The notes below the pieces were generated by a model, which made no database searches, had not been told where the DNA came from, and saw only the letters and a list, made by a program, of their open reading frames with translations. A program made the position numbers and the translations under genes. A DNA stretch of 64,000 nucleotides from the NCBI GenBank assembly GCA_033002965.1, contig JAURVB010009602.1, positions 1 to 64,000 of the forward strand, given 5' to 3'. Every line of letters begins with the position of its first letter. Positions within the stretch are counted from its first letter, which is position 1. Of this stretch, positions 37,741 to 54,700 are shown one piece after another. This DNA comes from Piper betle (taxonomy: Eukaryota; Streptophyta; Magnoliopsida; Piperales; Piperaceae).

Positions 37741-40700
37741 ATGTGAGTATATATATTCCCTCAACTGTCCCGCTCAATATATTCCCAAACCACTTGTCCT
37801 GGCACTGGTTTGAAGAATGTGAATGTGAAGTTTGTGCCACTGGCTTGTGCCCATTTGACGCTGTGAAACATTCCCCCGTCGATGGGTGTTGGAGTGAGCT
37901 GGTGGGCAAATGTTAGCTACCCTTTCCTGGTCCTATTTGATGGGCGTACATTTAATTTGAATGTTGATATCACTACCATACGACTTGGTTTAATTTTGTT
38001 TAGTAAAGGACAAAGATTAAAGGATACAAGATAAAAAGCAAGTTCTTGGATGCTCTTTATCTTCTTCGGAGTTTCCTAGTTGATGGGTGTACATCATTTT
38101 AGATAGGCTATATTTTTACTTTTAAGTATTTTTTGCATAAAATTTTTGTAATGATTGGAATTCATGCTTGTTGAAGTTTTTTTTGTAATTATAATATTAA
38201 TTTACTTTATTTTATATATTAAAAATATTATATGTTTTGTGTGAGAAGTTATCTGTAAGTTGTGACAATTATGGTTTTTTATTTTATATTTTGTATATTT
38301 TTTCTATTGGTAGATATATTATGTAAAATGGTAAAGTTTTAATCATTTAACCAAGTGCAAATCGGTTATGGTAGAACTTTTATGAATTCAAAACAATCGA
38401 ATCATAACCAACTTTTTATAGCCCAAGAAACAACTTTGAGCCTAGTGGCTACAAGGAGATCATTTTGTTGGTGTCGTAGGATATATAATATAAATTTTAG
38501 GATAAAATTTACTTAATATAAATTTTGGGATAAAATTCACTTAAAGTAGGATAGGTAGAGTGTAATACTTGACAAAAATCTTAAGTTTTGAATGCGGCAC
38601 CGAATGTGTGTGTTATATTCAAAGTCCGTAACTCCAAAAATGTGAAGTGGAAAATTTTATAATTTGGAGGGAAACTAGACTCTTAAAGAAATCAAATAAA
38701 ATAAGAATCATGTCAATTACAGTTTTGCAGTGAGAGTTATTATTTTTACAATTTGAAGATAAAATTTGAAAAATCTAAAATGAGATACATAAGCAATAAA
38801 TTTTTTTGAACAATCGGTAGTGGAAATTAGCTTGATATAAATAAGATGTTGAAAAACTCATTCACAAAGGTTTGATCCGTTTTAATAATGAAATAAATTA
38901 ATAAGTAAACAGGAAAAAAAGAAAATTCTAGTAAACAAGTTTGACACGATTACATGTAAACTAAATTTAAATTACCAACAATGTTTCGGATAAGATAAAA
39001 TAAGAATAAAGATGAAGCTAAGCACATAATGTGAACCAATAAGTTAATATTAATGAAGTCAAATATATTCATAATAATCTTATACTTAAATTATGCCTCA
39101 AGTGCATAGTCTATGCTTGTCTTAGAAGAAATTTTCTAAATTGCATTTATATATTAGGATTTTTCATTGCTTAGACAATCAAAGGCATATGTATACAGGT
39201 AGAACCTCCTTAATATTTTTTTCCTATGCAGATAAGACAAGTGAAAAGTATAAAAGGATCAAGAGAGAGGGTTCCTTCTCTATTTCACGTTGATTTCTTT
39301 CTCCTCTTATTGTAACGCCAAGACCTCACCTACCCCTCCTTTTTAGCCACCTTGGGGAAATGTCTTCCAACCTTTTACAATTTGTGAACACTTTTATTAA
39401 AATTTTTAGGCTTGCTTTGATTTTAAGAATATTCTCACAAGGGGTATTTAATTGTCACGTATTTTTAATTTTTAATTCAATCCAACCGAGCTAAACAAAA
39501 ATAGGGTGGTTGTTTTTTTAGTTTAAATAATAAAAGCGAAACTAAAACACTAAACAAGCACAAGGTAAAACATGTTTTATTAGAAAAGTGATAATCTATT
39601 AAAAGATGTTACAACAAATATGATTGTAAGGATCAATCAAGTTCAAGTAAACCCCCCACTCATTAAATACTCTTATGATACCTTACATTAAAGCGCTGGC
39701 ATTATTTGTGGTCTCATGGCGTTTAAATTTTTTTTACAGTCATAGTTGATTCTAACTTGATAATAGTTTTATTATCTCTTTTATACTTAATTAATAATTT
39801 AGAATTATAGTTATTATTTATTAAAAATTTATTGAACTATAATCTACCTAAATTAGGAAATAAAAATATTAATATATTTTTAATATATTTATAATTATAC
39901 TATCAAATTAAAAGTTGTTACTTGATAATATATAGTCACTTTAGATTTTTACGGATTTTATATATGTATTTATTTACATATTGTTATTTATTATTTAAAA
40001 GAGGATAATTTTCTTCAAATTCAAAATCTTTGAAAAATAAATTTTATTTAGTTATTAAAATTTTGTACTTATTAAAATTAAAATTCCTTTTAATATTTGT
40101 ATACGCAGCTTTTTTTTTTATAAAATCAAGTAAATATTTATATTTTCATTTAAAAATAATATAGTAATAATTTTGAAATTAATTTTGTATATTCTTAATA
40201 TATATCATTAATAAATTTTAAATATACCCGGCACATCATGCCTATTTTTGCTAATTTTAAGAAAAAAATGATGTAATTATTTGTAATTTTTTAGTTATTC
40301 ATTAGTCTTGTTGTCGTTAAGACCTTACACTATATTATTTTTCAAAATTAGAGTTAAACTTTATTATGATGTTTTTTTAAAATAAAAAGCCAATTTATTT
40401 ATTAGTGAAATTAACAATCAAAATTGTACATGGAAATTGGGGCCTAGAATATGTGTTAATAAATTAAAAATATTAATTCTTTAAGTATGAATCGTATTTA
40501 CATAATATTTATACAATTCAGAGTCTAACTTAAAAAATATTATAAATCGGTTATTAAGATTATACATCTTTCATTCGTATAAATCTATTTTATAAATTTA
40601 TATGCCTGAAAAAATAAAAAATTAAAAAGATTTACATTACGTTCACAATTTAATTTTATTAATAAATATAATTTTATTTATAATAGATTATTAATATTAT

Positions 40701-40989
40701 TTATTTTATAAATTTAATTTAAGATTCATATCAACCCCTGTTTAATTTAACATTAAACAACGTTTTAAAGGGTAATGGGTTTGGTAGAAACAAAATTTAG
40801 ATGTGGACCTGCAACTCACCGAAGAAGAGCCACCACCGACGCCGGGGCAAACGCCGCCAAGCCACCGCCGCCTGCTGATCCATGGTGTCAAAGATCTGCC
40901 ATTGCCATCTTCTACTCCTCACCGTTGGAACTCCAAAGACTCCTCCTTTACACGTTCACCCGGCCATGGCCGTTGCCCGTTCTTGATCC
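37741..40989. other. Intergenic AT-rich DNA
   Basis: Downstream flank of the AP-3 mu gene and upstream flank of the GT14 gene. No gene was recognised. A 0.5-kb AT-rich repeat at 39770-40260 has a diverged relative at 63150-63620 (listed separately). From about 40770 the DNA becomes GC-rich in front of the GT14 start. Confidence 0.5.
39770..40260 (+). repeat. Dispersed AT-rich repeat, copy 1
   Basis: Shares colinear words with 63150-63620: CTATAATCTACCTAAATTA (here) and GTATAATCTACCTAAATTA, then TTACTTGATAATA/TTATTTAATAATA, TTGTTATTTATTAT/TTGCTATTTATTAT and TTTAGTTATTAAAATTTT/TTTAGTTATCAAAATTTT. Same orientation, diverged, about 23 kb apart. The nature of the element is unknown. Confidence 0.65.
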
Positions 40990-43059
40990 ATGAAGAAGCC
41001 CACAAGAACGACGATGCCACAATGGTGGCTTCTTCTCCTTTCCACCTGTCTCGCTTCCCTTCTCCTCCTCCTATTCCTCTCCTTCACGGCCACCACCAAG
41101 CTCATCCCAGCCTCTCTCACCGCCGGCGACGGCGGCGGCGGCGGGGGTTCGCTGAGCATCCACCGAGGCAGCCCCGGCTGGCGTACTTGATTTCTGGGTC
41201 GAAGGGGAGCTCGCAGCAGCTCCGGCGGGTGCTCCGGGCTGTGTACCACCCATTGAATGTCTACCTGCTGCATCTGGACAGGGAAGTGCCGGAGGTGGAG
41301 CGGGTGGAGCTGACCAGGTTTGTTAGGTCGGAGGCGGCGTTTGTGAGGTTTGATAATGTGAGGGTTGTGGGTAATGCCGATTTGGTGACATACAAGGGGC
41401 CGACCATGGTGGCTAGCACGCTTCACGCTGTTGCTATCTTGTTGAAGCTGGGGAAGCCATGGGACTGGTTCATCAATCTTAGCTCCTCTGATTATCCCCT
41501 CATGCCTCAAGACGGTTGGTTTCTTGCAACAGGGCTTTTGATTTGAATTTCTTAGCTTTTGTGTGCCTGAAAAGTCCTCATCTTTTATGCCCTGCTCTTT
41601 GGGTTTGTTTGATAAGTTCATGGCCCAGGTCTAGTATTTGTGAGTGGTATTATCTGCATAAGTAAAAATTATTATTTGATGGACGAGTTGTGATGCCATT
41701 ATTGGAGAAAAAGCCGTTTGTTTGTAAATTATTTGATTGTAAATTTTTTTATATCCTTCTAAAACGTACATCCTATAGGCTACCTGGATCTTGAAATTCC
41801 TCTATCTCTTTTTCCTGTTTTTTTGTTGTTGTTTAATCTTAATGCTTTAGAATTTTATTGTTTCCTAATTCTCCAGACAGAACATTTGAATGACGTGAAT
41901 CGCATTTGAGGAACCATCTCTCATTAATTAATGTTTTTATTTTCGCCAATTAATGTTATGGATTGAAGATGCCTTCACTATCGATATGAAATGTAGCTTA
42001 GTAAATTCAATTCACTTAATTCAAAGGTCTGTTAGTAAAGGCTTTGGCATGGACGCCCGACAATTGCTGTCCTAGCTCCCTGGCTGAAACCAATTAATGT
42101 TTTCTGGTCAAGTAGTCTAATTTTTTATTTTTGTTATCTTATTCTTGTTCTTTCTCTTAACCAGACATTCTCCACGTTTTTTCATACTTGCCAAGGTATC
42201 TGAACTTCATTGAACACACAAGCAAGATGTCATGGAAATTGTAAGTGTTCATCCTGCATACACGTACTTGTTTGTTCGAGTGATTTTTAGTTGTTACTGA
42301 TGATAGACAAACATATATGCTTCAATTGTTGTTGTAACACTTTCTTTTAGGACTCACCGAGCAAGGCCCATAATTGTTGACCCAGGGCTATATGGTTCCA
42401 ATAAATCCACTGTATTTTGGACAAAAGAAAGAAGGTCTGTGCCAGCTTCTTTCAAGATTTTCACTGGTAAGAGCTGAACCTGCTTAATTGAGTCGCAGCT
42501 CTGTCTCCATGTAACTCTTAACCTTTTTAAACTCTGAATGATAGGATCTGCTTGGGTGGTTTTAAGCCGTCAATTCCTGGAATTCTGCATATGGGGTTAT
42601 GACAATCTTCCTCGCACCCTACTTATGTATTACACCAACTACTTGTCTTCTCCTGAGGGTTACTTCCATAGTGTGATATGCAACTCCAAGGATTTTCAGA
42701 ATTCTACCATAAACCATGACCTGCATTACATACTGTGGCATAACCCACCTAGGCAACACCCGATGAACTTGAACACTTCACATTTTGATGGAATGCTCAG
42801 CAGTGGGGCTCCCTTTGCTCGTAAGTTCACAAGGAATACTCCCGTTTTGGACAGAATTGACAGGGAATTACTGGGGAAAGCTGGCAGTAAGTTCACACCA
42901 GGTGGTTGGTGTACTGGGAGTTCTCGGCTTGGAAGAGATCCCTGTGACTCTTTTGGTAATCCAGAAGCAATCAAACCCACAACGAATTCAAAGAGGTTAG
43001 AAAGGTTGCTATTGGAACTTCTTGATCCTGAAAAGTTCAGAAGAGAGCAGTGCTCGTAG
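40990..43059 (+). CDS. GT14 family glycosyltransferase (core-2/I-branching type, GlcAT14-like)
   Basis: Four exons: 40990-41514, 42165-42240, 42351-42466 and 42545-43059, all GT-AG. The start (ATG 40990; ATG 41014 also possible) gives a short basic tail and a transmembrane anchor (about residues 9-35), as in type II Golgi enzymes. The catalytic domain follows: RLAYLISGSKG, YHPLNVYLLHLDRE, DLVTYKGPTMVASTLHA, WDWFINLSSSDYPLM, then GSAWVVLSRQFLEFCIWGYD, LSSPEGYFHSVICN, APFARKF and TPGGWC. Plant relatives include beta-glucuronosyltransferases acting on type II arabinogalactan of arabinogalactan proteins. The anchor and catalytic domain are in different frames; a single missing base in the GGC/G-rich stretch around 41124-41147 would join them into about 410 residues, the usual size. 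Since everything else is conserved, a sequence error is likely. Confidence 0.88.
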
Positions 43060-44065
43060 TTGAAGGTGTAGTGTTTCAAGTTTACACCTGTATGGTCACA
43101 TTTAATTGCTGATTTCCTTTCCATGCATGGAGTGGAGCTGAGGTTGTAGATACATTCGTTTGCTGTTTTGTTAACTTGGCGATGTTAATTTTATACTAAT
43201 GTGTGGAAATTTTGTAAGAGTTTGGCTAGAGGCTTGTCAACAAGAAATTAGTCATTGCTCTTGTCTTAAGTTGTAGCTAACCTGTCGGCTTTAAGCTAGC
43301 AGTTAGAGAAGTGACGAAATATATACTCTTGTATTACGTTTTCATCGTCAGTCGTGGCGCTTCCAGCAATGAACAGAAGAAGAACGCTGTCAAGTATGTA
43401 AATTGGGTGTTTTGCTCATTTCTACTCTAATATATTTGCATTGCGCGTTTGGTCTCGTATGTTGGCCCACGTTGAAGATCATTCTTCATGCCTGTGTGTT
43501 TCTGTTGAGTTGTTTGTATTATTGTCCCAAAATTTAATTTATGTTCTAGATGGATGAGTTTTGTTAAATTTAATTTGATTGGGCTAAAAAGTTGTCATGT
43601 AAGCACATCTACGTGGTTAATCTAATGAACTAATTAAATTCAAATCGAGGAATATTGGAGAAATAAATCTCCGTATAAACTTCATACTCAATGCACACGA
43701 TGATACTTAATATAGTGATGAATTAGTGCATGAAGCATAAAATTATGGCTACAGCATGGCGATGTGGGCCCCCTTTTCGCCCAACTCGGGCACTAAACCA
43801 GCCCGGCTCGATGGTTAATTTGCTAAAATGAAAAAAAAATCCAGAACTTGCAATATGTACAGAATATTAACTCATTTTTACCATTAACCGTGTTTTTTAA
43901 AAATTTATTTATTGAGATAATAAGAAATAGATAAATGATAAGCATCATATATAATGTTTTTTGAAAAAAAATGTCCGGGCTGGTCTTTTTCAGACGAGCT
44001 GACCCAAGTCGACCCGAATTTATTAGACCTACGACCCAGGGCCAGGGCACCCAACGGCCGGCTCA
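43060..44065. other. Spacer between GT14 gene and HSC70 promoter
   Basis: Probable 3' UTR of the GT14 gene followed by AT-rich spacer. From about 43960 the DNA becomes GC-balanced leading into the HSC70 promoter. No gene was recognised. Confidence 0.5.
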
Positions 44066-44083
44066 TTCCAGAACCTTCTGGAG
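44066..44083 (+). promoter_or_regulatory. Heat-shock element upstream of HSC70
   Basis: TTCcaGAAccTTCtgGAG: three perfect alternating nGAAn pentamers and a fourth with one mismatch, followed after a gap by another TTCC. This is the binding site of heat-shock factor trimers. It is 27 bases upstream of the TATA box and 187 upstream of the HSC70 start, so it probably drives heat or stress induction of that gene. Confidence 0.85.
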
Positions 44084-44109
44084 ACTTCCACACTCCCTCA
44101 CTACACAAC

Positions 44110-44118
44110 TATAAATAG
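44110..44118 (+). promoter_or_regulatory. TATA box of HSC70
   Basis: TATAAATAG in a GC-balanced promoter, downstream of the heat-shock element and 135 bases before the start codon. This leaves a leader of about 100 bases. Confidence 0.8.
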
Positions 44119-44252
44119 GCCCGTCACCCTCCCAACCTGCATCAAACCCTAGTTTCGATTCGTTTCTTCTCGCTGCGCAGCTTTTTGGTTTCTTCTTTGG
44201 TGCTTCCTGCATTTCATTCCATTCCATTCGTTTCGGTTCATTTCGACGAGCA

Positions 44253-47462
<3,210 letters not shown>

Positions 47463-49580
47463 ATCAGGTGTAAACTGGGTTGTTTTTTGGACGTTAAATA
47501 TTTTGCTTACTGAAGGCTACTAATGCCTTCTTTGATCTGATTTGGTAGTCATGAATGCTATTCTTCTTTTGGAAAGATGGTGTGTGATCTGTGCTGTTGT
47601 GATCCTCAAGATTTAGTGTTTATTCAGGTAATAGGAAAGTGGTGAACACGAGCTATTATCTTAAGGTCATCAAATCCATTTTTCAGAGTTTAGTTGGTTA
47701 ATTACTTTTCCGGAGAGTTTGAAGTGGTCATCTATTATTATTATTATTATCATGCTTTAAGTAATTGAATTATTAAGGTTTAGTAACTATCTGTAAGCTC
47801 AAAGTCAGAGTTAAATGTAACTTTTTACTTAATAATCCAATTATATTTCTTGTGGCTTATTTTCTTAACACGTCATGGCTTAATATTTGAGAGGGGAACA
47901 CCTTGGAGCGAACGGAGAGTGCATGGCTTAATTTTTAAAAATTTTTGTCACGCAGTGTGCATACTACTAGACTAATATTGTAATTAAGCACTATATATAT
48001 ATATATTTACAAATTAGTTTATAAAAATTTGAATTAAATATTTTAGAAGGAATATATATATGTAAGATTCAATCAAATATTGAATGAAGTATGTATGGGT
48101 GATATCATCCATTAATTCCTGAATTTCGAAAATTACCATTGAAGGTAATAGGTGTGTTGAAATACTATTTATTGATTAGGTCATATTTATATGTCAGCAG
48201 CTAACAATTTTTGCTCACGCCTCACTCAACAGGGGTGTCTCTTGATAGGCCCCAGGATAAAGTTAATCATTCCAAACAAAGATTAAGCACGTGAAGGAAT
48301 AGAGTGGGGCGGCAGGCAACTCGGACGAAACCCTGAAAAAAGAAGACGAAACTGAGTATGAAATTGTGTAATATGTACGACATTGAACCTAACTCAATTA
48401 CAATTTTGTTATCTCATATTATTCATAGCCGTTAATTATACATGGCCCAACAAAAAATACACCATTAGTTCCATCCATGACAGAGATATATAATACACAA
48501 ATGAAGCAAGTCCAATTATTTGCAGCATGGAAAAAAAAAGTCCCAACTGCTTCAGTTGAGCATATGATTAGACCAACCAAGTCTTCAAGGCTAAATTGAA
48601 TGGCATCCTCTTCCATAGTTTTCTTTTCCTACTTTGCGTTTTCGTCTTCTTTTTCCTCCTCCTTGGTTCCCACATTGTAATCGACGTATTCAGGAGGCGT
48701 GAGAAAAACATTTCCTTCAACAGCAGATATATCACTCCTAACCGAAATTTGGTGTCTTATTACTTTTTCATATTTTTGTTAAGGCACTGTTTGAAGATTG
48801 CTCATGCCTAAACAATGCTTCGCTACTCGATTTCTACTTCTATATTGCAGACACTGTTTGAAGATGCGAACATTTTTCTTACACCGAGATTGAGATGTCG
48901 TGCAAGTATAACATGATGTTAAGTCTTTGTAGGTGGAGGTATTATACTAACCAACAGATGTTTATTTATTTATGCTTGGAAAAAGAACAGTTTTTTATTT
49001 ATTTATTTAAACTTATACGTAGAGAAAATTGAAGAAAACGCTGTGCAGTCGTCTTTGTACCGGTCGGTCAACTTTATGCATGGAAATGGGAAAGGAACAT
49101 GAAATGAGAAAAAGTGAAATATTCTGTCAACATTGGAATTAGAATCCCACACCATTTACCGTGTATACAACCAACCAGAGATTAAAACACTTTGTTTACT
49201 TCAGAAGTTAGTTTAGTGGGGAAGAAGAGAGACATAAACACCCTCTTATTCCGGTTGCATATAGTATGGTACAGGTTAGGGGTGATATATCTGCCGTGAG
49301 CCTCTGCTACTGTTTTGCTTTATTTGCAAAAGCTGTTAAAAAATGCAGGTGTCAAGAGTCGTCCATCCCAGTGGAATAGTGAAATGGCACAAACACTTAA
49401 AAAACTGTTGACATATTTTATGTGACTTGGGACCTCTATCTGTTGATTATGTAACGGTTACATTTATATTGCATTCTGTAATTGTTTTATTTATTAGGAT
49501 AAAGTTTCAAGAGTGTGCATATTTAGAGGACTAAGAGTTGCATATTGATTTGTGTATTATAATATATATATATATATATG

Positions 49581-49620
<40 letters not shown>

Positions 49621-50447
49621 GGCATCATGTACATGCAAGAACGTGAATGGAAATTATCCTTTTCAACTTCCCGGTAAAATTTAAAGGCCGTGACTCTTTA
49701 TTACTTTGTCAGTTTCTTTTAACTAGCAAGTTTTTTTCTGCTGTTTCTTTGAAGACAAAACTAATATTGTCAAAATTTTAAGTAGAATCAACTCGAAATT
49801 AATACCAAACAAACTAGCTTAGAGCTATGTAAATTAAAGAGTCGTCGATAATGTCGATCAATAGTGTGAAGTGCTTAGAAATATATGAATTTATGCCTTA
49901 AGCTATTACTTAATCGACACAACATGGAGATAAATATTGGGCATGACGCTTGAGATCAGCTAATGACGATTAATCCAAGTCAGTAGATTTTTTTCTCCGT
50001 GCAAAGAAAAAGAGATAACAGATCAGACAAGGTAAAAGAAAAGCGGGTTGCATGTCTCATGACTGTGACCATTCATATTCCACTTAGCTAACCTTCTTCG
50101 CTGGGTTTCATGGCCATGGCTGCCTCCACAATCCTACTCTCCTTTATCCTTTTTTTTCTTTCCCACCACTTTTTTCCTAACACTGCATGCCAGAGTATCA
50201 AAGAAGCTTACAAGCTAAGAAACTCCAAGCCTGCTACAAGGTAGGAAAAAAGAAAAAGAAGATCAAGAAAGAAGGTCTGGGAGATGATCTAGCTATGATC
50301 AAGCTTCTCGATTTTTAATTACATGCATCCTCTCCAATCTCTTTCGGTTCCTCTCTCTGATTTTCCAGTAGATGTGATTCTCCACCTTCTTCAAACTAGC
50401 CCAACATCTAACTTTCCAAGCCAAAAGCACAAAGATTAAATCTCAGC
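47463..50447. other. Intergenic: HSC70 3' flank and Dof upstream region
   Basis: HSC70 3' UTR, then AT-rich DNA with a short ATT run (about 47734), (AT)n at about 47990-48005 and a long (AT)n/(ATGT) tract at 49562-49617. The last 400 bases (50050-50447) are pyrimidine-rich and likely the Dof promoter and leader. No gene was recognised. Confidence 0.5.
49562..49617. repeat. (AT)n microsatellite with ATGT interruptions
   Basis: AT dinucleotides over about 55 bases interrupted by TATGTATG units; upstream of the Dof gene. Confidence 0.95.
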
Positions 50448-51714
50448 ATGGTTTTTACATCTACTCCTCTCTACCTAGATCCATCACTACCCAACTGGGA
50501 GCAGGTAATTAGTTAAGCTTTTATTTGATCTTTTCTTTCCTCACACACACGCAAAGTAGAGGCAAATCAAAAGGAAGTCAATTTCCCACACTTTATGAAG
50601 AATTTTTCTGAATATACTTACGCTAGCTATAACAAGGCTCCATAACCGAAAATTTGTTAAAAGTTCGAAGTTCGTCCCTAAAAACAATTTTTGTCTCTAA
50701 ACCTTTATTTTTTCGATCTTAATATTGCTTATATCACTATTTCACGATCTTTACGTTTTCCAATATTGCATCACCTCAACAGGAAAACCAGCAACAGGGA
50801 GACCATTGCAGTCAACAACATCTTCCACCGCCACGAGAACTATCACCTCCGGCTCCGGCAAGGCTGATCCGGCCGGGCTCCATGCCCAGCAGGGCTGGAC
50901 TAGCCAGGATTGTATCACCAGAGGGGGATTGAAGTGCCCCAGGTGTGGTTCCACCCACACCAAGTTCTGCTACTACAACAACTACAGCCTCTCCCAGCCC
51001 CGCCACTTTTGCAAGACATGCCGCAGGTACTGGACCAGAGGTGGCGCCCTTCGCAACGTCCCCGTCGGTGGGGGCTTCTGGAAAACTACCAAAAGAAGCA
51101 AATGCAGTAGCTCGAAGCAGTCTGAGGCTATAACTAGTTCTTTTCCCTCCACTGATTGCTATCTGAGCACAAGTAGTAGTGCTCCCAATTTCATGGCTAA
51201 TTTTCACCATATTGTTAGAAGCCATTATGGGGTACCTGGTCCTATTGGTCTGAGCTATGGAGGATCATCAGAACATTACACGGAAGTCCGTATGGGGGCA
51301 AGTCCAAATGGTGGAGAAGGAAGCATCTTGCCAATTGGATTCATGGATGCTCAATGGAGATCAGTAACACCACCACAAGTGACTCCACCATCACAGGTTC
51401 ATCAGTTTCCATTCTTGACAGGGTTAGGGACAACACTAGGTTATATCTATCCATCTCAAGGAAAGCAAGCTGGTGTAGAAACTGGGAGTTCCGATGATCA
51501 GATGAGAATTACTAAACCAATCACGAGTTCAAGTGGTGTGATTAATACTCAGATGGTGTCATTGAAAATGGAAGATCAGAGGTTGAACACTGGTAGAATC
51601 TTTATGGGCCTGTCTGGGGATCAGGATCCAGATCAATATTGGGGTGTTGGAAATGCCTGGACAGCAGATCTTTCTGGTGGTTTTTCATCCTCTTCTACCG
51701 CCAATATGATTTGA
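50448..51714 (+). CDS. Dof zinc-finger transcription factor (one frame break)
   Basis: Exon 1 50448-50504 ([19 protein letters not shown]), GT-AG intron, exon 2 50783-51714. The N-terminal exon and the first part of exon 2 (ending [17 protein letters not shown], a conserved pre-Dof motif) are in one frame; the Dof finger and C terminus in the next. The break is at a run of five G (50923-50927) just before [20 protein letters not shown]; six G would give one 329-residue protein. The CX2CX21CX2C Dof finger is complete (KCPRC ... [10 protein letters not shown]), followed by [14 protein letters not shown]. The residues after it are FWKTTKRSK, whereas most Dofs have CRK or FRK. The tail is Ser/Gly/Thr-rich. 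Dof proteins bind AAAG cores in nuclear DNA and regulate vascular, light and storage genes. The intron after the N-terminal exon is typical of one Dof subgroup. A sequence error is the likely cause of the break. Confidence 0.9.
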
Positions 51715-54700
51715 GAAAAAAACATCTTAGAATTAAAACTTGGGACAAAGTTTATTTTTAGGCAAGCTGCATGCATGCACTTGACTTCTTGGGTTTGCGT
51801 GAATAACTATATTGACTAATTTCGAACAACTTAGAGTAGATGAAAATGCTCAGGATGGATCAAAGTGGATACTAAGATATTAGAAGTTTGGTTACCAAAG
51901 CTCTCATGCAGCCTACGTACCTGAAAAATTGTTGAATATTATTATTGTTTAAATTTAAAGCTCGAGTTTTGCACAGCTTCAATATGGATGACATTTTCTT
52001 TAGTTTTGGGAAAATTCCATGGAATAAGACACAGCTATGAAGTCTAAAATTGAGGTATCTCATAAATCGAACAATGTACTGATCAGTACATGGTAAGCTT
52101 CCAATTGGGTTTGTTGCCCCATTTTTGGGAGCGGATAACATGTTCGTAGAGATAGCTCGTTTAGAACATATATGGCTGTAATAGTTGGTTATGGGGATTG
52201 GTTGCTAAAAGTATACATAGGTGACTGATGTCTGCTACCTAATGAATGGCGATCAAGAGACCGAGTTTAGATAGATTGGAAAATTTTTGTGTTGTTTCTT
52301 TGTTCTTAACCTTAATTTTAATGTTCTCTAGTACTGCTGCTCATGTTCTTGATTTAATGTTGTCTGGTGCTGATTATGTTGCTCTTATGATCAACATTTT
52401 ATCTCACAAATTGGAGGTCATGAACTAGCTTAATTAAAAAGTGTGGATTTATGGGTAACTATGGATAATATTAATGGTCGGGAATCAAATTACATGTTAT
52501 GGTAATAATCAAATTCCGATGTGCATGAATACTACATATAGCGATGTCGAATAATTTGTACTAAACACCTAAGGAGGCCAGATTCCTTTAAGCGCTCGTA
52601 AGAAGCGGAATTATGAGAAATAAGATGTGGGAGAACATGATAAATTTAACCTTGTATGAGCTAGAAATGACTTTTGTTTCAATCAAGGGCAATGGAATAA
52701 CAAAGCGGGGCACAGATACAGTAAAGCTTCCCAGTATGTAGCAGTCTCTGTGCTGGGAACCAGAAACCACCTCCTTAGGTTGGTCGGATTCAAAGTATAA
52801 GTCTGCCAAAAGGGTTGCGCAAACCCTGCAGGGGGTAGCTTTGGAAAGAAAAAACCAAAAAAATTGATATCCCAAGAAATTGAGGTGGTGATCTCCAATT
52901 CTCCCAGGAAGAGATGAGATGCATATCTTCTGAATGAAGAGAGAGAGTAGCACATGCAGCAAAGCAAATGTGTCTTCTTGTTACAGTCTAGCAAAGGCAA
53001 CCTCCGTTCTTCAATGAGCAAACTGTGCTCGGAATTCCACGCATGAACCGTAACTAGCTCCTCTTTTTGCTTTTCGCTTGGGCGTGTCATTGTCTTCTTC
53101 TTTGCTTTTTATCTGAAACGTCTCTTTCTCCGTGTGGGTAAAAGGATCGTCCGAACAGCTTTATTGATAGAACTTCAAATGAGCTGCAGTTGAAGACAAG
53201 GAAAGAAACGAAAATCAATCACACGCGGTGGAGATCATCGTATACTTGGGCCAAATTCATTCCAAATAACATGGGAATTAACACCGAGCGAAAAGAGAGA
53301 ATTTGATTCAATTTATTTTTTATAGTTTTGTTAAGTGTCTTTTTGTATTTATTATTATTTATCTTTTTACATTTTAACTATTTAATACATTGTGTGAAAA
53401 ATTGTAATAATTAATAAAGTGGTTGGTTGTTACGAGTGAGTTGGTAAAATCACGAGGGTATAAATATATAATGAACTCCTTATAGAAAATTAATCAACGA
53501 AGAATATTTTTAAATAGAATTTAGAATTACAGTTCATAGCATGTTAGAGTTTATTATCACCGATCATGACTTAATTTTTCTTAGTGATTTTTGGAGGGAA
53601 TTTTTCAAGTTATAGAAGACGACTCTCAAGATGATTACAACAGATCACCTGTAAATAGATAAATAAATAAAAATGTCAAACCGCTTCTTAGAAATATATT
53701 TATGATACTATGCCATTAACCATCCTAAATAGTAGCTCTGCATCTTGCCTTAGGCATAACTGTAATATTCTATGACATTTTTTTACGTTATCGAATCACT
53801 ATCTATGAGGTTATTTTTAGACATTCCCCTCCTTCTATACCTATATATATTTTAAGGAGTTTTGTCATTGGTGAAGTGGATCATCAGGGATGTAATAAGA
53901 CTTTGGCACTCTTAAAGGCTAATTTGTTTGATGCTCAAGTCCAATAAAAATTCATTATGATCTTGGGTAACGTGATACAATTTTTTCGGTTGGTGATATG
54001 GACAGATTCTATGACTCTTATAAAGTTTTAGAGTATATTGGAGGGGTGGAAGGGTAATTTACCGATAAGCATTGGCCTAATGGAGTAATTATTCACTTAA
54101 TTTTTCATGTGTCCATATTTAAGAGTTGGATCGTATTCTTTTTATAGCTTTTCTAAACCTTTTTCGTTTTACTATTATAGGTGACTTGGACTCACTTTCG
54201 AGATCTACTAAGGATCACCATTGTGTGTGTTGCAGTCGTCAATTAATTAAAGAATACCATATTTGGAAGTGCCGACTTTCCTGGGTTGATGCTACGTGGG
54301 TAGACGCTTTCAAATTCCACTTAATCGCTTTTGAATTATTCTTCGTTTTTTCAAATTTTTGAACTTTAAGGACAAAACTTTTAATGGGAGACATGGTTAA
54401 TTGACTTTTCTTATTTCCTTATTAATTATTTTTTTATATTTCAATAATTTAATAAATTGAGCTAATTGTATAAAATATTTTAATAATTAATAAAATAATT
54501 AGATGTTGCGAGTGAGTTGGTAAAATATAAAGATCATAAATATTTAATCAACTCCTTAAGTAGAATTAATTAATAAATAATATTTTCAAGTAAAATTTAA
54601 AATTAAATTATTATATCCCTGATAAAGGATGTCAATTTAGTAAGAGAAGTTTACAAAAGACTATATTAAGTTTATAGTTTATAGCCATAAATTAACTTTG

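Noticed and set aside
40956..41621. 221-codon minus-strand open frame
   Set aside because: Antisense shadow of the first exon of the GT14 gene; no domain of its own.
52683..53090. 135-codon minus-strand frame
   Set aside because: No recognisable domain, no supporting splice structure, and a different frame is similarly open.
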